From Methanimicrococcus blatticola (GTDB lineage Archaea; Halobacteriota; Methanosarcinia; Methanosarcinales; Methanosarcinaceae), in NCBI RefSeq assembly GCF_004363215.1, contig NZ_SNYS01000007.1:1-64000 (forward strand): a stretch of 64,000 nt of DNA. Reading direction: 5' to 3'. The notes below the pieces were generated by a model, which worked only from the letters and a program-made list of their open reading frames with translations, ran no database searches and was not told the origin of the DNA. Position numbers and translations under genes: made by a program. This document shows, in pieces, positions 1 through 10,736 of the stretch (its first letter is position 1; every line of letters begins with the position of its first letter).

Positions 1-565
1 ACAGAATTGTCGGAAAAAACTTCTCAACCACGAATAAAGCGCTATTCACACTTAGTTCTTAGATTTTAGAGTTGCTTCCTTACAATACACAGTTTTGATA
101 TTCCTGTAAATCTCGTAACGATGATTTACAATTTGATTTGAAAATCACCGCCGAAGTTTACCGAAACATCAGGTCACATATCAGTCAGAGAAAAAGCTCC
201 CGACTTCATTATTAGATGAATGTAAAATTGCTCTCACAAGACATTTCAAAGCATGTCAAACGAGAGATTCTCAAAAGAGCTTTGAGGTATATAAAAGTTC
301 CCGTCTTAACTCTTCATATTGAATTTTATCTCACAAATCAGAGAGATTTGAGAGGAACTCAAAGAGTGATGACAAATATTTAAACGTTTTGCACCAGGGA
401 TTTTTTCCAACTTTAAAAAAATAAAAATTATGAATGAAAATCAGCGATCAGCGAAATTAAAAAGAAATGTTGAAAAATTGAAAAATAAAAGACCGCAGAA
501 AACGGTTTTTATTTTTCATAGGTGGTGTACGTTTTTGTTTTTATTACTCAATTGTTTTTGATTAT
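1..565. other. AT-rich region without a supported gene
   Basis: No convincing gene is seen before the end of the TrpB2 gene, which is read leftwards and stops at 566. The stretch is AT-rich. It holds a 55-codon open frame at 216-383 with no ribosome site and no recognisable product. It may be the 3' flank of a gene outside the window. Confidence 0.5.
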
Positions 566-1972
566 TCAAGTCATAGAATGAACCGAAGTCGATGAGGAGG
601 ACTTGATTGATTCGACATTTGGCAGCTGATTAAATCCTGCTTCAAGATCAGAATCAGACGGAATATAATCCGTCATTTTACCTGCCAAATAACTTGAATA
701 AGCTTGCATGTCAAAGTATCCTGTACCGGTTAAGCCGAAAAGAATCGTCTTTTCTTCGCCCGTCTTCTTGCACTCCATCGCTTCATCAATCGCTGTTCGA
801 ATGGCATGCGCCGACTCGGGTGCCGGCAAAATTGTTTCGTGCTTGGCAAACAGAACCGCCGCTTCAAACACTTTGGTTTGTTGTACCGATACCGCTTCCA
901 TATATCCGTCATGATACAATTTAGACAGAATCGGCGACATACCGTGGTAGCGCAAACCGCCTGCGTGATCGGCTGACGGCATGAATTGACTGCCGAGCGT
1001 GTACATGCGCGCAAGCGGCGTAATTTTCCCTGTGTCACAGAAATCATACACATATCTGCCGCGCGTCAAACTCGGACACGAGACCGGCTCCACCGCAACG
1101 ATTCTGACGTCAGATCTCTCTTTTAATTTGTCTTGCATATAAGGCGCAATCAATCCGCCGAGATTGGAACCGCCGCCGGCGCACCCGATGACAACATCCG
1201 GATATTCATCAATAGAATCCATAGCCGCCTTTGATTCCAAACCGATAATGCTCTGATGCAAAAGCACCTGATTCAAAACGGATCCGAGAACGTAACGGCA
1301 ATTCGGCGTGTTAACCGCCGTTTCAACGGCTTCTGAGATTGCGCAGCCGAGACTGCCGCCGGTGTCAGGATGTTCTTTGAGAATAGAACGCCCGACAGCC
1401 GTCGTATTGCTCGGGCTCGGAATAATATCGGCGCCGAATGTTTCAATTACGGATTTACGGTACGGCTTTTGTTCGGCACTGCCGCGAACCATGTAAACCG
1501 TCAAATCCAAATTATAGAAAGCGCAAGCCATGGAAAGCGCAGTTCCCCACTGACCGGCGCCGGTTTCGGTTGTCAGACTTGTTAAGCCCTGTTCTTTGGC
1601 ATAATGAACCTGAGCCGCGGCGGAATTGAGTTTGTGACTGCCGGACGTGTTGTTTCCTTCAAATTTGTAGTAAATTTTTGCGGGCGTTCCAAGTGCCTTT
1701 TCCAAATTGTAAGCGCGAATCAGCGGGGACGGGCGGAACATTTTGTAAAATTCCTGTACAGGCTTTGGGATATCAAAATACCGTGTTGTCGTGTCAAGTT
1801 CCTGTTTGGCAAGTTCATCGCAGAAAACGGGTTTCAAGTCTTCCAGCGTTGCCGGCTGGTCGGTTGTCGGATTTAAAAGCGGGTCATGCTGTTCTGGCAT
1901 GTCCGCGCGGATGTTGTAGTATTTTTTCGGAATCTGTTCTTCATCTAAATAAATTCTGTAAGGGATGCTCAT
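566..1972 (-). CDS. trpB2: TrpB2-type tryptophan synthase beta-like PLP enzyme
   Basis: PLP-dependent beta-replacement enzyme of the TrpB2 type, expected to make tryptophan from indole (or indoleglycerol phosphate with TrpA) and serine. The 468 residues match the long TrpB2 form with its N-terminal extension. The motif GSHKLNSA carries the PLP lysine near K114, a Gln-rich ETGAGQWG loop follows at about 136-143, and the phosphate-binding GGGSN is at 266-270. The gene stands alone with no trpA or other trp gene beside it, which is common for TrpB2. The ATG at 1972 has an AGGAG-like site a few bases upstream. Stop codon is TGA. Family assignment is firm; the substrate in vivo is inferred. Confidence 0.93.
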   Translation of the reverse strand: MSIPYRIYLDEEQIPKKYYNIRADMPEQHDPLLNPTTDQPATLEDLKPVFCDELAKQELDTTTRYFDIPKPVQEFYKMFRPSPLIRAYNLEKALGTPAKIYYKFEGNNTSGSHKLNSAAAQVHYAKEQGLTSLTTETGAGQWGTALSMACAFYNLDLTVYMVRGSAEQKPYRKSVIETFGADIIPSPSNTTAVGRSILKEHPDTGGSLGCAISEAVETAVNTPNCRYVLGSVLNQVLLHQSIIGLESKAAMDSIDEYPDVVIGCAGGGSNLGGLIAPYMQDKLKERSDVRIVAVEPVSCPSLTRGRYVYDFCDTGKITPLARMYTLGSQFMPSADHAGGLRYHGMSPILSKLYHDGYMEAVSVQQTKVFEAAVLFAKHETILPAPESAHAIRTAIDEAMECKKTGEEKTILFGLTGTGYFDMQAYSSYLAGKMTDYIPSDSDLEAGFNQLPNVESIKSSSSTSVHSMT

Positions 1973-2126
1973 ATCATAATCTCCTGTTTTTTTGATTTTT
2001 GTTTTTCAGTCTGTCAATTTCGCAACAGCGAATCAGAGGGAGATTAAAAACGCCAACATTGTTCTGTAAATTTCATTTGAATTACCTTAATGTTTAGATT
2101 ATTACAACAATGCATAAATGTATACA

Positions 2127-2136
2127 AATATATAAG
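2127..2136 (-). promoter_or_regulatory. TATA box-like element upstream of trpB2
   Basis: Read on the minus strand this is CTTATATATT, a good archaeal TATA box. It would place transcription start near 2100, leaving a leader of roughly 130 bases before trpB2. No other evidence. Confidence 0.35.
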
Positions 2137-2397
2137 ATTTTGGCAGAAAATGGACAGATTTGAAGAAAATGTTAAATTTGTTTATTTATTACACTATCAT
2201 ACACTTTAGCTTCGTTAATGAGAAGAGGCAATCATACAATTCCCATTTTACTGTGTGCTGGTCAGATTTATTTTCTGCTATCAAATTGCCACCGTATGCG
2301 ACCCATACTGATTCATATTGATTAATACATACGCGAAAAAAGGGGAAAATGACGAAACTCAAATTCTGTAAACATTAAAAATAAAAATTGAGAGAAT

Positions 2398-4878
2398 TTA
2401 AGAAAACTGTTTCTCATATTGATTAAAAATTCTCACAATATTTTCAGGATTTCTTCCACCCAATAATAGAATCCAATAATGACCGGGAATATTAATCATG
2501 GGATTCCCTTCGGAATAATCATGATCGGGTGCAAAAGATTTGAAAATAAACGTTGACCAATCTGAATCCGATATTTCAATTCCATCATATTCTTGCAAAT
2601 ATCTTCTTAAAGCCAGATATGCGGGTTTTTTAACATTTGTCCGTTCATAAAACGGATGCAGAATTTTTAAAATATTCAGAGACCCGACAGACGTTTCAAA
2701 TTCTTCATCAAGGGAAACATTATTAGCAACATATTGTTCCATTCTTTTGATATCGTTAGACTCCGTATCATTGATTTTAAGATCTATTCCCAGCTTGAGA
2801 GCGGTTTCTTGAGACCAAGCAATATCTTCAGTCAAAGATAAGTCTTCAATGTATGACAAAAGATTTTCATCAAATCCATAATAATCTAAAAGCTTAGGAA
2901 TAGCAGAATAGTGATGAAAATGAGGAACCTTATCACCTTTTTTACGAATAACTCTCCCGATTCTTTGAATCAATTCCAATCTTGTTTTTGAAGAAGAAAC
3001 GTTAATACCGATTTCGGCATCAGGGATATCAATACCTTCGTTAAGAATATTTGCTCCGATTAAAATACCGGATTTTGCGGCTTTGAAGTCTTCCAAATTT
3101 GTTTTGTAATCTTTAATTTTTGAATGGACAACAAAAACATTTGAAAAATTAATCCTTAATAACTCAGCAATTTCATCACATGTTTCAGTCCTTTTCAAAA
3201 ACATAATTATTTTTTTATCACTTTTTAGGTACATCTCAGCAAGCTTAGTAGCTTCATCCAATTTAGGTTTTGAGTCATGAATGATTTCCCTGCGTTTGAA
3301 AATAAGCGCAAAAAGTTCAACCCATTTTGGAGGTAACGTGATTTTGCACGATTGCGCCGCCGACGTAAAACTTATAAAATCTTTTAAATCAAGAAAATGC
3401 GTTTTGTTTACATGATATTTCGGCAGCGGATATTTTCGTTTCCGGAATTCGGTTTCGACCTCTTTTGATTTTTTTAGAATTACATTAGACTCCTCATTAA
3501 TTTCAGTTAATTTTGTAAGAATAGATTTCGTAATTTTTTCAAACTCTGCATTTTCAGTGTCATCCAAATAAGTCGTATGAAAATCCCATTTAAATTTTGG
3601 CAAGATTCCTCTATCAATTGCATTTTTCAGATCAAAATTATATACGACTGGCCCAAGTTCTCTTTCAAGAATATTCAATTTAAAATTACCTTTGTTGTCA
3701 TCAACCGTCGCTGACAGACCTATTTTTTGTTTTGCTTTAATACCGAAAATTTTGCGATAAGAAGGAGCAGCTGAATGATGAACTTCATCTACAATTAATA
3801 AGTCTGAATAATATTTGCTGTTTAAATCATCCAATATTATAGATTCCATTGCTCTTTCATAAATTTTTGAGATTTCTTCGTCCTCGGAAATTTCATCGTG
3901 ATTAAAAACATTTGCTTCCAATTTTGTGGCATCTTTAACAATTTTTTGAATAGTATTGAAATGAATTGTAACATTATTAAATTTCAATGAACTTTTGTAA
4001 CTTTTTGTTTCGTCCAATAATGGATTAAATTTCCTTACCGCTTCTTGCCTCCATTGATCCAAAATAGCAGTTGAATGAGCCAATATTCGAACAATTCCCT
4101 CTTGATTTGGCCCCAACTCTTCGCTTAATTTCTGAATAGTCATTAAACCGACAACAGTTTTTCCAGTGCCTGTTGCCATTTCAACAATTCCATTCTTGGT
4201 CTTACTCCATTCATTAAAAGCTTCTTCTTGATGATCCCAAGGAACTAACATAAGAGAAGGAGAGGAAATCAAACGTCTTTGTTCTGATTCATCCATATCA
4301 AAAACTGTTTGCTGGAACTTTTCAATTACATCGAAATAATTCATTTGGACAAATAACTCCAAAAAGAACAAAGCTCTGCCTGGTACAGTAGAATGAGCTG
4401 CTGACTCCACACACATTGGATCAAAATTGTTTAAAACACAAATCTTTTTCAGCAGAATCATAAGTTTCTGAGGATTTTCTGCTCCGACATAAGTTTCGTG
4501 AATGCCAGCACCATTAAAGCTTCTATAAAAATTCAAAAAGCGTGTTTCAATTCCGGATAAATCGTTTTTTACAATATTGTCGCCTTTAATAAAAGATTCT
4601 GAAACGCGTCTTTTTAAAATTTCAAAAAAATAATCGTTGAAATAAGGTTCAAAATTATTCCTATAAACCGAACAATCATATTCAAGATAATTCATAGGAC
4701 TTGGATAATGCTTTGATTGAAATTTGTAATCGTAATACCAAGATAATTCATCATCAACCAATGATAAGCCATATATATCTTGATCAAATACGGGATGCTG
4801 TAAAATCTTATTTTGAAAATAATCATATGTCAGCTATTGTTCACTCTTTTTTTCCGAAAATATATCATTATAAGCCAT
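2398..4878 (-). CDS. SF2 DEAD/DEAH-type helicase with in-frame UAG at codon 15
   Basis: Large superfamily 2 helicase, probably in DNA defence or repair. Walker A is ATGTGKT near residues 236-241, the Walker B box is DEVHH near 365, SATVD is motif III, and QRIGRVIRKKG is motif VI. The 787-residue uninterrupted part begins only at a TTG (4761) inside what reads as coding sequence. Upstream the frame runs back through a TAG (4834-4836) to an ATG at 4878 preceded by GGTG, giving MAYNDIFSEKKSEQ-UAG-LTYDYFQNKIL and 826 residues. If UAG is pyrrolysine this is one full-length protein. Otherwise translation would have to start internally. Stop is TAA. No partner nuclease or methylase is adjacent, so a named defence system cannot be assigned. 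Confidence 0.8.
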
Positions 4879-5084
4879 AAAAACAAACACCGTATAATAA
4901 ATAGTTAAGGATGAATAAATAATTTTATAAAAAAGGATAAATGACACAAACTTAATAATGCATTAAAGTAATTCTGAAACCCTAATCAATCGATAAGATA
5001 ATAAATAAAATTACACTTCATTTTTCATTCATATTATAAACGAACTTTAAACCAATTTATTCTATTCAACAGGAGCATCAAGCA

Positions 5085-6302
5085 ATGGATTATCACCTTA
5101 AATGTATCGAGTGCGGCGCAGAATTCGGAAAAACCGAAATCATTTACACCTGCCGCGAATGTGACGGCCTTTTGGATGTCATTTACGATTATAATGAAAT
5201 CAAAAAGAACATGGACATGGAAAAACTCAAAACCGCGCCGCCGTCCGTTTGGAAGTATAAAGATTTGCTTCCGATTGCAATCGAGCCCGTCAGCATCCGC
5301 GAAGGCGGCACGCCGCTTTACAAATGCGACCGCCTCGCCGCAAAAATAGGCATCAAAGAATTATATGTCAAACACGAAGGCATGAACCCGACCGGCTCCT
5401 TTAAAGACCGCGGCATGACTGTCGGCGTTTCCAAAGCAATCGAACTCGGCATGAAAACAGTTGCCTGCGCATCCACCGGAAACACATCCGCGGCGCTCGC
5501 CATTTACGGTGCCAAAGCAGGAATCCCGTCCGTTGTTTTGCTTCCGGCAGGAAAAGTCGCGCTCGGCAAAATCGGACAAGCACTCATGCACGGCGCAAAA
5601 GTCATCATGATTAAAGGAAACTTCGATGACGCGCTCGCGCTCGTTCGCGAACTCTGTGAACAGGAGCCGATTTATCTCCTCAACTCTGTCAACCCCTACC
5701 GCTTGGAAGGACAGAAAACCATTGCTTTTGAAATTGTCGACCAGCTCGGATTTAAAGTTCCCGACCGCGTCGTTCTCCCCGTCGGAAATGCCGGAAACAT
5801 TACCGCAATCAACAAAGGCTTTAAAGAATTCGTAACACTCGGAATCACTGACAAACGCCCCAAGATGACAGGCATTCAAACCGAAGGCGCCTGCCCGATT
5901 GTCAAAGCGTACAAAGCCGATGCCGATGACATTACGCCGGAAAAGAATCCGGAAACCATCGCAACCGCCATTCGAATCGGCGACCCAGTCAACGCCAGAA
6001 AAGCGCTCATCGCCATCAAAGAATCCGGCGGTATGGCCGAATCCGTCACCGACGACGAACTCGTTCAAGCGCAGAAAGACTTGGCACAGCTTGAAGGCAT
6101 CGGCGTTGAGCCCGCCAGCGCAACATCCGTTGCCGGCCTCAGAAAGCTCGTCGAAGCAGGACTCATTTCCAAAGACGAAACCGTTGTCTGTGTGACTACC
6201 GGCCACCTCCTCAAAGATCCGGAAGAAGTCATCAGCGTCTGCGTTGAGCCTGTGACTGTCGAAGCCAATTTGGAAGCTTTGAGAAAAGCCGTCTTTGAAT
6301 AA
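5085..6302 (+). CDS. thrC: threonine synthase
   Basis: Converts O-phosphohomoserine to threonine with PLP. The 405-residue protein opens with a small zinc-binding knuckle (C7, C10, C23, C26), as in many archaeal ThrC proteins. It has the PLP lysine in NPTGSFKDRGM near K107 and the substrate-binding ACASTGNTSAAL segment around 126-137. AGGAG lies about 9 bases before the ATG. leuS follows 40 bases downstream on the same strand and may be co-transcribed. Divergent from the helicase gene. Confidence 0.95.
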   Translation: MDYHLKCIECGAEFGKTEIIYTCRECDGLLDVIYDYNEIKKNMDMEKLKTAPPSVWKYKDLLPIAIEPVSIREGGTPLYKCDRLAAKIGIKELYVKHEGMNPTGSFKDRGMTVGVSKAIELGMKTVACASTGNTSAALAIYGAKAGIPSVVLLPAGKVALGKIGQALMHGAKVIMIKGNFDDALALVRELCEQEPIYLLNSVNPYRLEGQKTIAFEIVDQLGFKVPDRVVLPVGNAGNITAINKGFKEFVTLGITDKRPKMTGIQTEGACPIVKAYKADADDITPEKNPETIATAIRIGDPVNARKALIAIKESGGMAESVTDDELVQAQKDLAQLEGIGVEPASATSVAGLRKLVEAGLISKDETVVCVTTGHLLKDPEEVISVCVEPVTVEANLEALRKAVFE

Positions 6303-6342
6303 GGAAAAAGGAAATTAATAATCGGAATTCCGGTGAAAAATA

Positions 6343-9300
6343 ATGCAAGAGGACTATAACATACAAGAAACCGAATCCAAGTGGCAGGAAAAGTGGAGAA
6401 TTGAAAAAATATTCGAAGCGAACCCTGAATCCGGCAAGGAAAAATACTTTATCACGATTCCGTTCCCGTATTTAAACGGGAATCTTCATGCCGGCCACAC
6501 CCGTACCTTTACGATCGGAGATGTTATTGCCCGCTACAAAAGAATGCAGGGATACAACGTCCTTTACCCGATGGGCTTTCACGTGACGGGAACACCGATT
6601 GTCGGTTTGGCCGACCTCATTCGCGAACAAGACCCGACCACAATGAAAGTTTACACCGAACTTCACGGCATTCCGAAAAACATCCTCCCGACATTGGACG
6701 AGCCCGAAAAAATCGTGGATTACTTCAAAGTCGAAGCCGAATACGCGATGAACATCATCGGCTATTCCATTGACTGGCGCCGTAAATTCACAACAATGGA
6801 TCCGGCATTCCAAAAATTCATCGAATGGCAATATAATAACCTTTATGACAAAGGCCTCATCGTCAAAGGCTCCCACCCCGTTAAATGGTGTCCGCACGAC
6901 AACAATCCGGTGGAAGACCACGACATCCTGCGCGGTGAAGAAGCCACGCTTGTCGAATACACGCTGATCAAATTCAGACACAAAGACACGATTTTCCCCT
7001 GCGCGACACTGCGCCCGGAAACGGTTTACGGTGTCACAAACCTTTGGCTCAACCCTGAAGTCAGTTATGTCAAGCTGAAAATGGAAAAAGACGAGCTTGA
7101 AGAATATTGGGTTGTCAGCAAAGAAGCTTATGAAAAATTGCTTTACACCGATTGGAATGTTGAATTTATTGAAGACATGAATGCGAGCGACCTCATCGGT
7201 TTGAAACTGAAAAACCCGGCAACCGACAACATCATCCAGATTTTGCCCGCGCCGTTCGTTCGCGGAAACAACGGAAGCGGTGTTGTAATGAGCGTTCCGG
7301 CGCACGCGCCTTACGATTATTTGGCACTCAGAGATTTGGCAAAACAGGATTTGACCGAATACGGCATCACTGCTGATGAAGTGCAAAACATCAAGCCGAT
7401 TCAAGTCATTGATGTTCCCGATTACGGTGAAGCACCCGCAGCAGAAGTCGTTGCCGAGCTCGGCGTTGTTGACCAAAAAGACCCTAAAGCCGAAGAAGCG
7501 ACAAAAATCGTATACAGACGTGAATTTCACGGCGGAACCCTCAAAGACATCACCGGCAAATACAAAGGCATGCCGGTTTCAAAAATTAAAGACCGCCTCA
7601 CGCAGGATTTCATTTCACAAGGCATCGGCAGTATTTTTTATGAATTCAGCGAACCGGTTCAATGCCGCTGCGGCACAATGTGTGTCGTCAACATGGTCAA
7701 AGGCCAATGGTTCTTGAATTATTCAAACCCGGAATGGAAAGATAAAGTTTACAAATGTCTCAGTCAGATGGATGTGATTCCGCCCGAATTCCGCGTGGAA
7801 TTTGAGAACAAAATCGACTGGCTCAAAGACAAAGCCTGCGCCCGAACGAAAGGACTCGGCACACAGCTGCCGTGTGACCCGCGCTGGCTGATTGAATCCC
7901 TCGGCGATTCAACCATTTACATGTCTTATTATACAATTGCCAATTACATCAACGACGGAACCATCACGCCTGAAATGATGACGCGTCCGTTTTTGGATTA
8001 CCTCTTTTTGGATGTCGGAACGGCAGAAGATGCCGCCGCGTCAAGCGGACTCAATGCCGACCTCATCAACAAAATGAAATCGGAATTCAATTACTGGTAC
8101 CCGGTTGACATTCGCTCTTCCGGCAAAGATTTGGTGCCGAACCATTTGCTGTTCTTCCTCTTCCACCACGTCGCGCTCTTTGATGAATCCAAATGGCCGA
8201 AAGCACTCGCCGTCAACGGATTCGTATCCCTTGAAGGACAAAAAATGAGCAAATCCAAAGGTCCGATTCTGACGCTGAAAGAAGCGGTTGACACCTACGG
8301 CGCCGATGTGACGCGCATGTACATCCTCTCCGCGGCCGAGCAGGCGCAGGATGCCGACTGGCGTAAAGAAGGCATTGAATCGGCCAGAACACAAATCGGC
8401 AGATTCTACACATTCGTTCGCCAAGTCGTTGAAAGCGGCTGCAAGATTCCGGAAAACGGCGATAAAACACACATCGACCGCTGGATTGAAAGCCGCATTC
8501 AGCAGTACATCCGCGAAGTCAATATTGCTTTTGATTCAATTCATACGAGACACGCGATTCAAAACGCGTTCTTCCTGATTTATAACGATATCAAATGGTA
8601 TCACAGAAGAGGCGGAGAACAGTGTTTGACCGAAGTTGTTGAAACCTGGACCAAATTGATGGCGCCGTTTACGCCGCACATTTGCGAAGAAGTTTGGAGC
8701 GAACTCGGACACACGGAGTCCATTGCGTTTGTGCCGTACCCGACAGAAAATAAAGCTTTGATTGACGAAGCCGCTGAGGTTGCCGAAAACATCATCATTA
8801 AAACGCTTGAAGATGTCGAAGAAATTATTCGCGTGGCAAAAATTACGCCCAAAAAAGTTTACCTTTACACAACGCACGAATGGCGCACCCTGATTTTGAG
8901 AAAAGCCGCTGAAATCGCGTTGGCGTCTGACGAATTTGTCCCGACGGAAGAAATTGCGAAAGGCATCAGAACAGATCCTGAAATTATGGATTCCGCCATT
9001 GAAACAATGGGCCATTATGTCAAGGAAGATGTGAAAGAAAAAGCCAAAGAAATCACGGAAGCCGTCAGAAACCATGTCGATGTGAAAGAATTGATTCAAA
9101 AAAGCATGGCTGACCCGACAATCCGCTCCCGCGGCAAAGAAGGACAGAAATATGTTCAAAAGGTTGCAAATGACATTCGCGGTTCATCCATTGACGCTGT
9201 TTTGAGCTATTTGAATGCGAATGTTGATGAAAAACAGATTTTGGAAGAAGCCAAACCGTTCCTTGAAAAAGAACTCGGCTGCCCTGTTGAAATCTTTGAC

Positions 9301-9396
9301 GCTGAAGAGATTGATGCCGGAAACGCATACGATCCCGAAAAGAAATCCAGATTTGCCGAACCCGGCAGACCGGCAATTTATATTGAACAGGAATGA
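6343..9396 (+). CDS. leuS: leucyl-tRNA synthetase
   Basis: Class I aminoacyl-tRNA synthetase charging tRNA-Leu. The HIGH motif appears as HAGH at 49-52 and KMSKSK near 635. Between them lies the CP1 editing domain, with GTPIVGLAD and the proofreading segment near VMSVPAHAPYDYLAL. The long C-terminal region after the anticodon-binding domain is typical of archaeal/eukaryotic LeuRS. At 1017 residues it is slightly longer than the common archaeal length. Stop TGA overlaps a terminator hairpin. Confidence 0.97.
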   Translation: MQEDYNIQETESKWQEKWRIEKIFEANPESGKEKYFITIPFPYLNGNLHAGHTRTFTIGDVIARYKRMQGYNVLYPMGFHVTGTPIVGLADLIREQDPTTMKVYTELHGIPKNILPTLDEPEKIVDYFKVEAEYAMNIIGYSIDWRRKFTTMDPAFQKFIEWQYNNLYDKGLIVKGSHPVKWCPHDNNPVEDHDILRGEEATLVEYTLIKFRHKDTIFPCATLRPETVYGVTNLWLNPEVSYVKLKMEKDELEEYWVVSKEAYEKLLYTDWNVEFIEDMNASDLIGLKLKNPATDNIIQILPAPFVRGNNGSGVVMSVPAHAPYDYLALRDLAKQDLTEYGITADEVQNIKPIQVIDVPDYGEAPAAEVVAELGVVDQKDPKAEEATKIVYRREFHGGTLKDITGKYKGMPVSKIKDRLTQDFISQGIGSIFYEFSEPVQCRCGTMCVVNMVKGQWFLNYSNPEWKDKVYKCLSQMDVIPPEFRVEFENKIDWLKDKACARTKGLGTQLPCDPRWLIESLGDSTIYMSYYTIANYINDGTITPEMMTRPFLDYLFLDVGTAEDAAASSGLNADLINKMKSEFNYWYPVDIRSSGKDLVPNHLLFFLFHHVALFDESKWPKALAVNGFVSLEGQKMSKSKGPILTLKEAVDTYGADVTRMYILSAAEQAQDADWRKEGIESARTQIGRFYTFVRQVVESGCKIPENGDKTHIDRWIESRIQQYIREVNIAFDSIHTRHAIQNAFFLIYNDIKWYHRRGGEQCLTEVVETWTKLMAPFTPHICEEVWSELGHTESIAFVPYPTENKALIDEAAEVAENIIIKTLEDVEEIIRVAKITPKKVYLYTTHEWRTLILRKAAEIALASDEFVPTEEIAKGIRTDPEIMDSAIETMGHYVKEDVKEKAKEITEAVRNHVDVKELIQKSMADPTIRSRGKEGQKYVQKVANDIRGSSIDAVLSYLNANVDEKQILEEAKPFLEKELGCPVEIFDAEEIDAGNAYDPEKKSRFAEPGRPAIYIEQE

Positions 9397-9425
9397 ATCA
9401 GAAATTGATTCTTTTCTGTTTTTAA
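9395..9425 (+). terminator. hairpin plus T-rich tail after leuS
   Basis: GAATCA (9395-9400) pairs with TGATTC (9406-9411) around a 5-base loop, followed by a T-rich stretch. It sits at the leuS stop codon and before the convergent Imm-5-like gene. Confidence 0.6.
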
Positions 9426-9468
9426 TATTTTCTTTTTCCGTTTTTAAAAATAAAAATGAATAGAGAAA

Positions 9469-9951
9469 TCACTTTTTTTGAGACAATTCAAGCAATCTTT
9501 GATATTGCCATTCCCGCTCTTTTGAAATGATTTGATCATATTCATCAGGCGTCGCTGTAAAAGAAACGGCTTTGAGCGCATATGTTGCTGCGTGAGGTGC
9601 GTGTCCTGCCGCGTGCGCTGCCGCAACGGCTTGTCCGACCGAACGGGCTGCAGCGCATGCCGCCGCTTCTGCACCTTCTCCTTCCGTCAGCGGCGTAAAA
9701 CCGGTGCGGGCAAATTCCGTGTCGACCGCGTCACGGGCAGCATTGTGCGCGGCAACGGCTGCTTTTCTGGCATCCGTGACGGTTACTTCGTCGCGAACCC
9801 AGGCGCGTCCGGTTTCAATCGAATCGCGAAGACGCTTGTCGTCGGGAAAGGATGATTCATAATAAGAAAGGATATGCTCAGCGCAATCAAGCGCCCATGT
9901 CACTTTTGTTTTTTGGTCTTGTTCATTTAAAATTTGTTCAATCGGATACAT
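9469..9951 (-). CDS. Imm-5-like putative immunity protein
   Basis: A 160-residue, mostly helical, Ala-rich protein. It resembles the Imm-5-like family of putative immunity proteins: WALDCAEHILSYYE near 19-32, then FPDDKRLRDSIETGRAWVRDE, then Ala/His-rich helices (AAVAAHNAARDA, AVAAAHAAGHAPHAATYALKA). Such proteins usually neutralise polymorphic toxins, but no toxin gene is visible nearby. A GAGG lies about 9 bases before the ATG. It follows the winged-helix gene by 40 bases on the same strand, so the two probably form an operon. Family assignment is from memory of the motif pattern; the function is inferred. Confidence 0.65.
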   Translation of the reverse strand: MYPIEQILNEQDQKTKVTWALDCAEHILSYYESSFPDDKRLRDSIETGRAWVRDEVTVTDARKAAVAAHNAARDAVDTEFARTGFTPLTEGEGAEAAACAAARSVGQAVAAAHAAGHAPHAATYALKAVSFTATPDEYDQIISKEREWQYQRLLELSQKK

Positions 9952-9991
9952 GTAAAATCCTCAATTTAAAAAAATAAAAGTAAAAGTGGAA

Positions 9992-10657
9992 TTAAAAATC
10001 TAATAAGCTTTTGTTGGCGGTCTTGGAAACAAGCTCGGAAACGTCAATTTCGTCTTTGAGAAGCGCGCTTAAAATGTTGACGGTACGCATTAAGAAATCG
10101 GGATCCAATTTGTCGGTATGAATTTCATACGCCGGCGAACTTTTCGGAATCTGCGGCAGCTCATCATAATATTTTTTGAAATCTTTTGATTTGACAACAA
10201 GATTGGAATCCGGCGTTGAACCCGTTGTTGAGCTGAAATAACGGGTGATTTGATTGGAATCAATTCCGGCCGCGTTTAATTCGGATTCAAAGCACGGGCG
10301 GTCAAAAAGCGTCATAAAAATATAAACGGCGGTTTCAATTTTCGTCGCTGCTGAAGTCATTTTGGAAAGCTTTTCCCCGACCAATCCGTAAACATCAACG
10401 GTTTTGACTTCTTTTTTGGTTCTGACAAAGCCGCCGGCATTCTTGTCTTCTTTGAGCGTGTAAATTTTAGACGGCGACAAATCGAATTCATTTAAGCAAT
10501 CCATATCTTTGAGCGCACGAAGATAGCCTGTCACAATCAAACGATGTTCGTTGAAATCACGGCTTTTCAGCTCGCGGGTAATACCGCTGATAGACAGCTG
10601 GCGGCCGTCCTTTAACAGATCATAAATTTCCACCGATAAATCCGAATGTTCCTGCAT
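9992..10657 (-). CDS. winged-helix DNA-binding protein, conserved hypothetical
   Basis: The start is taken at the ATG at 10657, with GGTG 8 bases upstream. A longer frame to 10792 begins in a hydrophobic, unlikely segment that overlaps a palindrome. The 221-residue protein begins MQEHSDLSVEIYDLLKDGRQ and has a winged-helix-like N-terminus (SISGITRELKSRDFNEHRLIVTGYLRALKDM), followed by a charged region without recognised catalytic motifs. It is divergent from an ArsR-like regulator and upstream of the Imm-5-like gene. Probably a regulator; target unknown. Confidence 0.65.
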   Translation of the reverse strand: MQEHSDLSVEIYDLLKDGRQLSISGITRELKSRDFNEHRLIVTGYLRALKDMDCLNEFDLSPSKIYTLKEDKNAGGFVRTKKEVKTVDVYGLVGEKLSKMTSAATKIETAVYIFMTLFDRPCFESELNAAGIDSNQITRYFSSTTGSTPDSNLVVKSKDFKKYYDELPQIPKSSPAYEIHTDKLDPDFLMRTVNILSALLKDEIDVSELVSKTANKSLLDF

Positions 10658-10736
10658 AAGTACACCAAAATCAATAAACGTATAACGAACGAAAGTAATT
10701 AACATGATTGACAATGAATTAAACTTGATTTCACGG

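Noticed and set aside
99-383. Frame with one in-frame TAG (213-215) and a 55-codon ATG frame at 216-383
   Set aside because: The sequence is not recognisable, has no ribosome site and is too short to claim as a third UAG-containing gene.
5361-6206. Long frame antisense to thrC, and similar antisense frames in leuS, cdhC and cotH
   Set aside because: Shadows of strongly conserved genes on the other strand.
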